The notes: generated from the sequence alone by a model not told the origin. A DNA stretch of 12,791 bases from Comamonadaceae bacterium (GCA_947454695.1 CANGMW010000045.1:1-12791), one strand, 5' to 3'. Shown: positions 1 through 8,973, counted from the first letter of the stretch. Numbers and translations: made by a program.

Positions 1-477
1 CCCCGGGCAGCGGGATAAGAAATAGCCGCCCGCCACATCAGGGAACAGGCCGATTTGAGTTTCCGGCATGGCCATACGGGTGCGCTCGGTCACCACACGC
101 AGCGTGGCACCTTGGCTGATGCCCATGCCACCACCCATGACCAATCCATCCATCAAGGCGATGTAAGGCTTGGGGTAATTGAAGATCAGGTGGTTGAGCT
201 GGTATTCCTCGGTGAAGAAATCTTCAAGCGAGGGGTCGCCCGCCAGGATGGCCTGATGGAAAAAGCGAATATCGCCCCCGGCGCACAGAGCGCCGAAGGG
301 ACCTTCTTTGTTGCTGCCACGCAAGACCACGGCCTGGACAGCGGGATCATCCCGCCAAGCCAGTAAGGCCGAGGCCAGGCTTCGAATCATCGACAAAGAC
401 AAGGCGTTGAGTGCCTTGGGTCGCTGCAAGGTGATACACCCCACAGCCCCTTTGATTTCCGCCAGAACCTCGCTCAT
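1..477 (-). CDS. 3-hydroxyisobutyryl-CoA hydrolase-like crotonase family enzyme (partial, C-terminus outside window)
   Basis: This is the first 159 codons of a crotonase-superfamily protein; the reading frame is still open at the window edge. The likely role is hydrolysis of 3-hydroxyisobutyryl-CoA to 3-hydroxyisobutyrate in cytoplasmic valine catabolism. The CoA/oxyanion-hole segment CAGGDIRFF is at residues 65-73 and the second glycine motif GLVMGGGMGIS at 111-121. The segment MPETQIGLFPDVAGGYF at 137-153 matches the HIBCH hallmark, in which a Glu (E139 here) and an Asp eight residues later (D147) are the acid residues known from the human enzyme. Plain enoyl-CoA hydratases usually lack this exact PET-x4-FPDVGGGYF pattern, which favours a hydrolase. 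The ATG at 477 is chosen because AGAGG sits 7 nt upstream and the protein begins where the crotonase fold begins. It lies 57 nt behind typA on the same strand. Family confidence is high; exact substrate is an inference. Confidence 0.85.
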   Translation of the reverse strand, partial: MSEVLAEIKGAVGCITLQRPKALNALSLSMIRSLASALLAWRDDPAVQAVVLRGSNKEGPFGALCAGGDIRFFHQAILAGDPSLEDFFTEEYQLNHLIFNYPKPYIALMDGLVMGGGMGISQGATLRVVTERTRMAMPETQIGLFPDVAGGYFLSRCPG

Positions 478-484
478 GTCCTTA

Positions 485-489
485 CCTCT
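485..489 (-). promoter_or_regulatory. Ribosome binding site of the HIBCH-like gene
   Basis: On the minus strand AGAGG lies 7 nt before the ATG at 477. This is the best Shine-Dalgarno match near the start and fixes it. A second purine run (AAGG) lies too close to the ATG to serve. Confidence 0.6.
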
Positions 490-533
490 TCTTCAAAGCG
501 AAATCATCCAACCATGACAGTCAGCTGTGCAGC

Positions 534-2362
<1,829 letters not shown>

Positions 2363-2366
<4 letters not shown>

Positions 2367-3337
2367 GTTTCACTTTCCAGAATTTGTTGGATTTCGATAG
2401 GGCTCAACAATCGCCCAGGAATTAATTCGCCAGCCTTGACGTGGGCGGTGCCCAGCAAGACGTCGTGATTTTTATGCGTCTGCTCAGCAGGGCCAAAGAC
2501 GGCAATGTGATCAGCATCGGCCCAGTCACCCCGTCTGCGCACACCGCTGAGAAACCGACCTGCATTTTCACTGTCCAATATGACGGGGCTGTGATCGGCC
2601 AGCAAGGACTGAACGGGTAACAAACACGCCAGGCGTTGGGCTTCGCTCATGGTTTCCAACGCATCCAGCGTCACACACTGGGATGTCTCAAAGTTGCCCG
2701 TACCCGTTCGACGCAGCGATGTGAGGTGCGCTCCGCAACCCAGTGCTTCACCCATGTCCTCGCCCAAGGTTCGGATATAGGTACCTTTGCTGCAACTCAC
2801 CTGCATCTTAAAACTCGGTGTATCGGATGATGTGTCCACATCGCTCACGCTCAGCGCATTGATGCACACATCGCGGGGCTCGCGTTGCACTTCAATGCCT
2901 GCACGGGCGTATTCATACAAGGCTTTACCGTCTTTTTTCAAGGCGCTGTGCATGGGCGGCACTTGCTGAATGGGACCGGTGAATTGGCCGATGACGGCCT
3001 GCAAATCGGCGTTATTAAAACGCACCTCACGCGTTTGGAGAACTTCACCCTCAGCATCACCCGTGGTGGTCTTTTGGCCAAGCCGCACAGTCGCTTCATA
3101 GCGCTTATCAGCTTCCAAATGCATTTGGCTGAATTTGGTGGCCGCACCAAAACACAAAGGCAAAACGCCTGTGGCCAGGGGATCGAGCGTACCGGTGTGG
3201 CCTGCCTTTTCGGCTCGCAGCAACCATTTAACTTTTTGCAAAGCCTGATTGCTGGACAAGCCCAGGGGTTTGTCCAGTAACAGCACCCCATGCACGGGGC
3301 GCCTGGGCACCCTCGTGCGCGGCGCTGTGGTGTTCAT
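2363..3337 (-). CDS. truB: tRNA pseudouridine(55) synthase TruB
   Basis: TruB converts U55 in the T-loop of elongator tRNAs to pseudouridine and also acts as a tRNA folding chaperone in the cytoplasm. The 324-residue length is typical. The catalytic motif GHTGTLDPLATG is at residues 46-57, with nucleophile Asp52. The family motif DKPLGLSSN is at 22-30. Further conserved stretches are HSALKKDGKALYEYAR and SKGTYIRTLGEDMGEALGCGAHLTSLRRT. The C-terminal part, after about residue 240, has the variable TruB C-terminal domain. Both ends overlap neighbours by 4 nt: the ATG at 3337 overlaps the rbfA stop, and the TGA overlaps the typA ATG. No good Shine-Dalgarno precedes the ATG, so translation probably depends on coupling to rbfA. 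Identification is secure. Confidence 0.98.
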
Positions 3338-3708
3338 GCGTCGTCTTTGGAGCGTGAAGCGACCGCCTGAGCGATCAGGGCATTCATATCGGCCGCTTTT
3401 TCGGTGGTGCGGTCGAAAATGAAATGGAGGGTGGGTACCGTGTGGATGTGCAAACGCTTGAACAAACCGTTGCGCAAAAATCCGGCGGCCTGGTTCAGCG
3501 CATCTTGCGTTTTTTGGGGGTCGCCCAACAAGAGACTGAAATACACCTTGGCGTGTGCGTAATCGGGCGTGACTTCCACCGATTGGACCGTGACCATCCC
3601 CACGCGCGGGTCTTTCAACTCGCGCGCGATCAACTCCGTCAGATCGCGCTGGATCTGATCCGCAACTTTGAAGCTGCGGTTTGGCGTTGAAGACTTTTTA
3701 GCTACCAT
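3334..3708 (-). CDS. rbfA: 30S ribosome-binding factor RbfA
   Basis: RbfA is a small KH-fold protein that binds the immature 30S subunit and supports 16S rRNA 5'-end maturation, especially in the cold. The segments NRSFKVADQIQRDL, ELKDPRVGMVTV and DYAHAKVYFS, and the conserved AxG kink (QAAGFLRNGLFKRL), are all present. The final VPTLHFIFD closes the KH domain. From the ATG at 3708 the protein is 124 residues and starts MVAKKSSTPNR, which resembles the usual start in this family. A GTG at 3717 would add three residues and make a 4-nt overlap with the infB stop. Neither has a clear Shine-Dalgarno, so the start is uncertain by 9 nt. The stop overlaps the truB ATG. Translation is likely coupled to infB. 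Function is secure. Confidence 0.95.
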   Translation of the reverse strand: MVAKKSSTPNRSFKVADQIQRDLTELIARELKDPRVGMVTVQSVEVTPDYAHAKVYFSLLLGDPQKTQDALNQAAGFLRNGLFKRLHIHTVPTLHFIFDRTTEKAADMNALIAQAVASRSKDDA

Positions 3709-3713
3709 GACGA

Positions 3714-6554
3714 TCACAGGGTCCGAGCGATTTCCTTGACCTCAAAGAACTCCAGCTGGTCATTGACCTTGATGTCGTTGTAGTTCTTGAGTTTGATACC
3801 GCACTCAAAGCCTTCATTGACTTCGCGCACATCGTCTTTGATGCGCTTGAGGGAGTCGAGTTCACCCGTGTAGATGACCACGTTGTCGCGCAAAAGCCGG
3901 AAATGCGCACTGCGCACCACACGACCCGAGGTGACCATACAACCGGCCACCGTGCCGATCTTGGAGGCCACAAATACGGTGCGAATCTCGGCCATACCGA
4001 TGATTTCTTCTTTTTTCTCCGGCGACAACATGCCCGACATGGCGGCTTTGAGCTCGTCCACCGCGTCGTAAATGATGTTGTAGTAACGCAAATCGATGCC
4101 GTTGCCTTCGGCCAGCTTACGCGCACCGGCATCGGCCCGGGTGTTAAAGCCAATGATGACGGCTTTGGACGCAATGGCCAGATTCACATCCGACTCGCTG
4201 ATACCGCCCACACCGGCGTAAACCATTTGCACTTTGACTTCAGCAGTCGACAACTTGAGCAGCGACTGAGCCAGCGCTTCTTGAGAGCCCTGGACATCGG
4301 CCTTGATGATGACTGGCAAGAGCTTGACCTCGCCTGCGCTGATGTCGCTGAACATGTTTTCCAACTTGGCGGCTTGTTGCTTGGCCAACTTGGTGTTGCG
4401 GAATTTACCGGCGCGGTAGGTGGCAATTTCACGGGCCCGACGCTCATCAGAGAGCACCATGAACTCGTCGCCTGCTTGCGGCACCTCGGTCAAACCTTGG
4501 ATTTCCACCGGGATGGACGGACCGGCAGATTTGATCGGCTTGCCGTTTTCATCCAGCATGGCGCGAACGCGGCCAAAGGTTTGACCTGCGAGTACCACGT
4601 CGCCGGTCTTGAGCGTGCCCGACTGGACCAGCACGGTGGCCACGGGGCCACGGCCCTTGTCGAGTTGTGCCTCAATCACCAGGCCTTTGGCCATGGCATC
4701 CACGGGGGCGCGCAGCTCCAGCACTTCGGCCTGCAAGAGCACCTGTTCAAGCAAGTCGTCAATGCCTTGACCGGTTTTAGCCGACACAGAAACAAAGGGC
4801 GACTCGCCACCGAACTCTTCGGGCACGACTTCTTCTGCCACGAGCTCGCTCTTGACGCGGTCCAGATTGGCGTCTGGCTTGTCAATCTTGTTGATGGCCA
4901 CAACGATGGGCACACCGGCCGCTTTGGCGTGTTTGATGGCTTCTTTGGTCTGGGGCATCACACCGTCATCGGCGGCCACCACCAAAATCACAATGTCAGT
5001 CGCTTGTGCGCCGCGAGCACGCATCGCCGTGAACGCTTCGTGACCAGGCGTATCCAGGAAAGAGACCATGCCGCGCGGTGTCTCTACGTGGTATGCACCA
5101 ATGTGCTGGGTGATGCCACCGGCTTCGCCGGCAGCCACTTTGGCGCGGCGGATGTAATCCAACAGCGAAGTTTTACCGTGGTCAACGTGACCCATAACGG
5201 TCACCACCGGGGCGCGTGGTAGTGACTCAGACTCTTGTTGCGACACTTCATCGTCGGTAAAGGCTTCCGGGTCGTCCAGTGCTGCCACGATGGCTTTGTG
5301 GCCCATTTCTTCCACCACGATCATGGCGGTGTCTTGGTCCAATGACTGGTTGATGGTGACCATCTGACCCAGCTTCATGAGGTGCTTGATCACTTCTGAA
5401 GCTTTGACGGACATCTTGTGCGCCAATTCAGACACTGTGATGGTCTCAGGCACGTGCACTTCAATGATGCGTGCTTCTGCCGGAGCGGACTGGGTCTGCT
5501 CTTCACGGTGATCACGGTCGTTGCTGCGTCGCCCACGCGGACCACCGCGCCAACTGCCACGACCCACCCCACCACTGGCGTCGCCGCGGGTGGGGATGGC
5601 TTTCTTTTTAGCCGGATCGCCAGCCCAACTGGACGACAACTTGGCAGATTTGACTTCCTTGCCGGCTCCGGCGGGTGCAGACGTCGTCGTACCCGGTTTG
5701 TTGGGCTTAGCCACCACGCTGCCGGTTGCAGGCTTGTGCAAGGTACCTTTGATGCCCGCTTTGTCGTCTGGCTTGGGATCTGGTTTCTTGATAACCGGTG
5801 GTTTTTTGGCAGGGGCCGCCATCATGGTGCGAATGGCAGCTGCTTCAGCTTCTGCTTTTTTGCGACGGCTAGATAAATCTTCTGCGCGTGATGTTTCTTC
5901 AGCGGCACGGGCAATGGAATCGGCCTTCGCTTTGACGCGCGCCTCTTCGGCTAGTCGATTTTGAGCTTCGGCTTTGGCAGCATCATCCATGGTTGGGGTG
6001 GGAGCACTGGTCTGGACCTGTGCGGCAGCTGCTAATTTTTCGGCCGCCTCACGGTCGCGCGACTCTTGCTGCTCGCGCTGGCGACGGCGTTCAGCGAGTT
6101 CTTCTTCCTGTCGACGGATCAGCTCGGCTTGCCGGCGGGCCTCTTCTTCCCGACGGGCCAACTCAGCTTGGTCAATCACCGGCGCTGCTGGCGCTGCGGG
6201 GACTGCCTCAGAAACAACTTCCATGTCAGTGGATTCGCTGCCGTCAGCACCATCTTCACGACGTACGAAGGTCCGCTTTTTGCGAACTTCAACTTGAATC
6301 GTTCGCGCCTTGCCGCTGGCATCGGCTTGCTTGATCTCACTTGTGGACTTCTTAACCAAAGTGATTTTCTTGCGTTCCGGACTGGCCGTACCGTGGCTAG
6401 TTTGCAAATGGCTGAGCAAGCGTTGTTTGTCCGACTCAGTCAGTGCGTCAGAGGCGGCTGCTTTGTTCACGCCTGCAGCGCTGAGCTGCTCGAGCAGCGT
6501 CGTGGTGGATTTCTTGAGTTCGGCTGCGAACTCGGCGACGGTCGTACTAGACAT
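3714..6554 (-). CDS. infB: Translation initiation factor IF-2
   Basis: IF2 is the GTPase that brings fMet-tRNA to the 30S subunit and promotes 50S joining. The protein has 946 residues, long as in other beta/gammaproteobacteria. An IF2 N-terminal module occupies residues 1-50. It is followed by a disordered or helical charged region (about 60-360) rich in Ala, Glu, Lys and Arg, including a likely coiled coil at about 128-245 and a Gly/Arg patch (GRGSWRGGPRGRR) at 331-343. A second IF2_N module spans about 365-425. G-domain motifs are GHVDHGKT 455-462, DTPGH 501-505, NKID 555-558 and SAK 591-593. The rest holds domains II and III and the C-terminal fMet-tRNA-binding domain, ending in KVNDQLEFFEV. 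The ATG at 6554 is the first codon of the conserved MSSTTVAEFA start. It lies 79 nt after nusA and directly before rbfA. Identification is secure. Confidence 0.98.
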   Translation of the reverse strand: MSSTTVAEFAAELKKSTTTLLEQLSAAGVNKAAASDALTESDKQRLLSHLQTSHGTASPERKKITLVKKSTSEIKQADASGKARTIQVEVRKKRTFVRREDGADGSESTDMEVVSEAVPAAPAAPVIDQAELARREEEARRQAELIRRQEEELAERRRQREQQESRDREAAEKLAAAAQVQTSAPTPTMDDAAKAEAQNRLAEEARVKAKADSIARAAEETSRAEDLSSRRKKAEAEAAAIRTMMAAPAKKPPVIKKPDPKPDDKAGIKGTLHKPATGSVVAKPNKPGTTTSAPAGAGKEVKSAKLSSSWAGDPAKKKAIPTRGDASGGVGRGSWRGGPRGRRSNDRDHREEQTQSAPAEARIIEVHVPETITVSELAHKMSVKASEVIKHLMKLGQMVTINQSLDQDTAMIVVEEMGHKAIVAALDDPEAFTDDEVSQQESESLPRAPVVTVMGHVDHGKTSLLDYIRRAKVAAGEAGGITQHIGAYHVETPRGMVSFLDTPGHEAFTAMRARGAQATDIVILVVAADDGVMPQTKEAIKHAKAAGVPIVVAINKIDKPDANLDRVKSELVAEEVVPEEFGGESPFVSVSAKTGQGIDDLLEQVLLQAEVLELRAPVDAMAKGLVIEAQLDKGRGPVATVLVQSGTLKTGDVVLAGQTFGRVRAMLDENGKPIKSAGPSIPVEIQGLTEVPQAGDEFMVLSDERRAREIATYRAGKFRNTKLAKQQAAKLENMFSDISAGEVKLLPVIIKADVQGSQEALAQSLLKLSTAEVKVQMVYAGVGGISESDVNLAIASKAVIIGFNTRADAGARKLAEGNGIDLRYYNIIYDAVDELKAAMSGMLSPEKKEEIIGMAEIRTVFVASKIGTVAGCMVTSGRVVRSAHFRLLRDNVVIYTGELDSLKRIKDDVREVNEGFECGIKLKNYNDIKVNDQLEFFEVKEIARTL

Positions 6555-6581
6555 TTGTTATCTAACCCTTGGTTCCGGCAA

Positions 6582-6603
6582 CCGGTGTCGTGTGGACAAC
6601 CGG
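6582..6603 (-). other. Hairpin in the nusA-infB spacer
   Basis: The 79-nt spacer contains an inverted repeat. CCGGTGTC (6582-6589) can pair with GACA-CCGG (6595-6603) around a 5-nt loop, with a single bulged base at 6599. A further CCGG at 6575-6578 could compete for the same pairing. No T-run follows on the minus strand, so it is not an intrinsic terminator. It could be a processing site or could shape infB translation initiation. The structure is seen in the sequence; any role is a guess. Confidence 0.4.
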
Positions 6604-6633
6604 GGCGCCTCTACTAAATTGTTTTCATGACCA

Positions 6634-8130
6634 TTACGCTTGAGAAGCAGCGTCATTGGTGAACCAATGTTCGCGCGCTTTCATGATGATGGCTTTGGCT
6701 TCGTCTTCTGACTGGCCAGTGATATCCGTGAGTTCATCCACGGCCAGATCGGCCAAGTCATCCAGTGTGTGAACGCCTTTGTCCGCCAGTTGGGCAATCA
6801 GCTCAGGGGTCATGCCAGCAAGATCTCGCAAGTCTTGCGATACGTCTTCAACGCTTTCTTCGCGGGCAATTTCCATAGTGAGGAGCGCATCTTTGGCACG
6901 TGCGCGAAGCTCATTGACGGTGTCTTCGTCAAAACTTTCAATCTCCAGCATCTCTTGCAGCGGCACATAGGCCACTTCTTCCAGACTGGTGAAGCCTTCG
7001 GCGATCAAGATGTCGGCAATCTCTTCGTCCACATCGAGTTTTTCCATGAACAAAGCGCGCACCGAACCGGTTTCGTTGGCTTGCTTTTGTGCAGACTCGT
7101 TGGCGTCCATGATGTTGATTTTCCAACCAGTCAGGTCAGAATCCAAACGCACGTTTTGACCGCCGCGACCGATGGCAATTGCCAGGTTTTCTTCGTCGAC
7201 CACCACGTCCATGGCGTGTTTTTCCTCGTCCACCACGATGGACTGCACATTGGCCGGCGCCAAGGCGCCGATCACAAATTGCGCCGGATCCTCGCTCCAC
7301 AACACGATGTCCACACGCTCGCCAGCCAATTCATTGGTCACAGCGTTCACCCGGGTGCCACGCACGCCCACGCAGGTGCCAATGGGGTCAACGCGCTTGT
7401 CATGCGACAGCACAGCAATCTTCGCGCGGGAGCCGCAATCGCGGGCGCAGGATTTGATCTCCAACAGGCCTTGCTCGATTTCGGGCACTTCCTGGCGGAA
7501 CAGTTCGATCATGAATTCAGGGGCTGAACGCGACAAGATGATGGGCGCACCACGCAAGGTGAGGTCCACTTCCATGATCATGGCGCGCACGCGGTCGCCG
7601 GTGCGCAAGTTTTCCTTGGCGATCATTTCGCTGCGTCGCAAACGGCCTTCCACGCGACCGCTCTCGACGATCATGTCGCCCTTGTCCATGCGCTTGACGG
7701 TGCCGACAAAGATTTTTTCGCCGCGCGACATGAAGTCGTTGAGCAGCATCTCGCGCTCGGCGTCGCGGATTTTTTGCAGAATCACCTGTTTAGCAGCCAT
7801 GGCGCCGATACGGCCAATCGGCACCGACTCCACGGTCTCTTCGATGTACTCGTCCACCTCAATGTCAGGGATTTGCTCTTTGGCTTCAAACAGCAAAATT
7901 TCCTGGTCGGGCAACTGCAGGCCGGCCTCATCGGGTACCACATGCCAGCGGCGAAACGTCTCATAGTTGCCGCTGTCTTGATCAATCGCGACACGGATAT
8001 CCACATCGCCCGGGAAAAGCTTTTTGGTCGCCTGTGCCAGGGCGGCTTCCACCGCACCCATGACCACATCGCGTTCCACGTTCTTTTCACGTGAAATGGC
8101 TTCAACCAACATCAACAATTCGCGATTCAT
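6634..8130 (-). CDS. nusA: Transcription termination/antitermination factor NusA
   Basis: NusA binds RNA polymerase and controls pausing, intrinsic termination and antitermination. The 498-residue protein has the proteobacterial layout. The NusA N-terminal domain (about 1-125) begins MNRELLMLVEAISREKNV. An S1 domain follows (about 135-200, with FVGTVKRMDKGDMIVE). Two KH domains have GxxG loops GVRG at 255-258 and GRGG at 321-324. Two acidic helix-hairpin repeats close the protein (about 360-425 and 435-490), as in E. coli NusA and absent from many other bacteria. An in-frame TTG at 8145 would add five residues, but it lies inside the Shine-Dalgarno sequence, so the ATG at 8130 is chosen. The gene sits between rimP and infB in the conserved order. 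Identification is secure. Confidence 0.98.
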   Translation of the reverse strand: MNRELLMLVEAISREKNVERDVVMGAVEAALAQATKKLFPGDVDIRVAIDQDSGNYETFRRWHVVPDEAGLQLPDQEILLFEAKEQIPDIEVDEYIEETVESVPIGRIGAMAAKQVILQKIRDAEREMLLNDFMSRGEKIFVGTVKRMDKGDMIVESGRVEGRLRRSEMIAKENLRTGDRVRAMIMEVDLTLRGAPIILSRSAPEFMIELFRQEVPEIEQGLLEIKSCARDCGSRAKIAVLSHDKRVDPIGTCVGVRGTRVNAVTNELAGERVDIVLWSEDPAQFVIGALAPANVQSIVVDEEKHAMDVVVDEENLAIAIGRGGQNVRLDSDLTGWKINIMDANESAQKQANETGSVRALFMEKLDVDEEIADILIAEGFTSLEEVAYVPLQEMLEIESFDEDTVNELRARAKDALLTMEIAREESVEDVSQDLRDLAGMTPELIAQLADKGVHTLDDLADLAVDELTDITGQSEDEAKAIIMKAREHWFTNDAASQA

Positions 8131-8137
8131 GTCATTA

Positions 8138-8143
8138 CCCTCC
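8138..8143 (-). promoter_or_regulatory. Ribosome binding site of nusA (GGAGGG)
   Basis: GGAGGG on the minus strand is separated from the ATG at 8130 by 7 nt, which is ideal spacing. Its presence shows that the upstream in-frame TTG at 8145 is not the start. Confidence 0.85.
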
Positions 8144-8164
8144 AATACCGTTCGATAAGACCAA

Positions 8165-8180
8165 GGAACAAGCTGGTTCC
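8165..8180. repeat. Imperfect palindrome in the rimP-nusA spacer
   Basis: GGAAC and GTTCC flank the centre AAGCTG, with one mismatch in an otherwise symmetric 16-nt element. It lies 35 nt upstream of the nusA start codon and has no T-run. It could form a weak RNA hairpin or be chance; no function is claimed. Confidence 0.3.
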
Positions 8181-8206
8181 CGCCAATTAATTTGCCTCAA
8201 GGACTG

Positions 8207-8223
8207 ATCCGCCATCAGCGGAT
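8207..8223. repeat. GC-rich 6-bp hairpin just after rimP
   Basis: ATCCGC and GCGGAT form a perfect 6-bp stem around a 5-nt loop, 10 nt downstream in coordinate terms from the rimP coding end (that is, upstream of it on the map at 8234). On the transcript it follows the rimP stop. No U-tract follows, so it should not terminate. It may stabilise the mRNA 3' of rimP or be neutral. Confidence 0.3.
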
Positions 8224-8233
8224 ACAAGTCACC

Positions 8234-8815
8234 TCAAGGCGTTTCCAGTGGGCCATTCCCACGGCCCTTAAAACTCACCAGGGGCGCCAAACGGGCGTCC
8301 CGCAACTCATCCAGCGTGAAGCTCAACGCTTGCACAGGGGCAGGCGGACGTTTTTTACTCACCCGGGCTCCCGGCTTGCTGGGGGGCTCTTCGCTCCAGA
8401 CGATCTGCCAACCAGCTGCTGCCTCTTCGCCGGCGGGGACCCGCTCCAGGGTGCCCCTGAATTTTTTTCGATTGGCGCTGACCTGTGTCGCCGAGGTCAC
8501 ACCAATCGGTGCTTTGAGGGTGATGTCAATCACTTGACCTTCAAAACGCTCAAAATCTTTTTCATGCCGCAATGGGCGGTCAATACCGGGCGAAGACACC
8601 TCCAGCCGCTTGTATTCCACGCCATCCACTTCCATCGCAAACTGCAATTGGCGTGTGACTTTTTCACAATCTTCCACGGTGACAAACTGCTCGACACCGG
8701 GCTGCCACGGCAGATCAATCGTGATGCGCAACAAACCGCCTGCGGAGCGATCTATCTCCACCAGGTCATAGCCCAGTCCGACTGCAATTTCTTGAACAAT
8801 GTCTTGTAAAGCCAC
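8234..8815 (-). CDS. rimP: Ribosome maturation factor RimP
   Basis: RimP is a cytoplasmic 30S assembly factor needed for efficient maturation of the small subunit. The protein has 193 residues. The N-terminal alpha/beta domain (about 1-75) runs ALQDIVQEIAVGLGYDLVEI, then LLRITID. The signature EVSSPGIDRPL is at 72-82 and leads into the Sm-like C-terminal domain (about 83-142). A tail of about 45 residues, rich in Pro, Arg and Lys, makes it longer than the roughly 150-residue E. coli protein; such tails are usual in Burkholderiales. The start is taken as GTG at 8815 because homology begins there and AGAGG lies 10 nt upstream. A frame open further to an ATG at 8875 would add 20 cysteine- and phenylalanine-containing residues unlike the family and would run up to the yejF terminator. 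It is the first gene of the nusA operon. Confidence 0.94.
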   Translation of the reverse strand: MALQDIVQEIAVGLGYDLVEIDRSAGGLLRITIDLPWQPGVEQFVTVEDCEKVTRQLQFAMEVDGVEYKRLEVSSPGIDRPLRHEKDFERFEGQVIDITLKAPIGVTSATQVSANRKKFRGTLERVPAGEEAAAGWQIVWSEEPPSKPGARVSKKRPPAPVQALSFTLDELRDARLAPLVSFKGRGNGPLETP

Positions 8816-8825
8816 GAATCCCACA

Positions 8826-8830
8826 CCTCT
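8826..8830 (-). promoter_or_regulatory. Probable ribosome binding site of rimP (AGAGG)
   Basis: AGAGG on the minus strand lies 10 nt before the GTG at 8815. Spacing is slightly long but it is the only purine-rich match near the homology-supported start. Confidence 0.45.
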
Positions 8831-8881
8831 GCCGCTCACTTTGAATCCACAGCAAAACGGCACACCAAAAAACAATCGACC

Positions 8882-8913
8882 AAAAAAAACGGGCGGTTGG
8901 TACCCGCCCGTTT
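8882..8913 (-). terminator. Intrinsic terminator of the yejABEF operon
   Basis: A perfect 10-bp stem, AAACGGGCGG (8887-8896) with CCGCCCGTTT (8904-8913), encloses a 7-nt loop. Read on the minus strand it is followed at once by eight T (8889-8882), three of which also take part in the stem base. The GC-rich stem plus U-tract is a textbook Rho-independent terminator. It lies about 60 nt past the yejF stop and about 65 nt before the rimP start. On the plus strand only three T follow the stem, so it acts mainly in the gene direction. Confidence 0.93.
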
Positions 8914-8938
8914 GGTCGTGAGAGCTGGATTGTACCTC

Positions 8939-8965
8939 AAAAATCAGCTAAGTGCCTTGATTTTT
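8939..8965. repeat. A/T-rich inverted repeat in the yejF 3' region
   Basis: AAAAATCA (8939-8946) and TGATTTTT (8958-8965) form a perfect 8-bp stem with an 11-nt loop, starting 8 nt after the yejF stop on the transcript. It is A/T-rich, so the hairpin would be weak, but with the strong terminator it makes a two-hairpin 3' end. Confidence 0.4.
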
Positions 8966-8973
8966 AAAGGAAT

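Noticed and set aside
522..533. Inverted repeat AGCTGTGCAGCT at the typA stop as a terminator
   Set aside because: The stem is at most 5 bp with a tiny loop and there is no T-run on either side; it is too weak to call.
3903..5222. 439-codon open frame on the plus strand inside infB
   Set aside because: It is fully antisense to conserved IF2 domains, shows His/Gly/Asp/Val-rich composition with no domain, and has no separate regulatory signal. It is a shadow of the infB codon pattern.
6769..7966. Plus-strand open frames of 252 and 264 codons inside nusA
   Set aside because: Both are antisense to an intact, well-conserved NusA and resemble no family. They are shadows.
8131..8145. TTG at 8145 as nusA start
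   Set aside because: The TTG and next codons are the Shine-Dalgarno region (GGAGGG) of the ATG at 8130, where NusA homology begins.
8816..8875. ATG at 8875 as rimP start
   Set aside because: The 20 added residues are unlike RimP, there is no RBS, and the codons lie almost against the yejF terminator U-tract. GTG at 8815 fits homology and an AGAGG.
8816..8881. Sigma-70 promoter for rimP
   Set aside because: Only poor -35/-10 matches are visible, so no promoter is annotated although one is expected.
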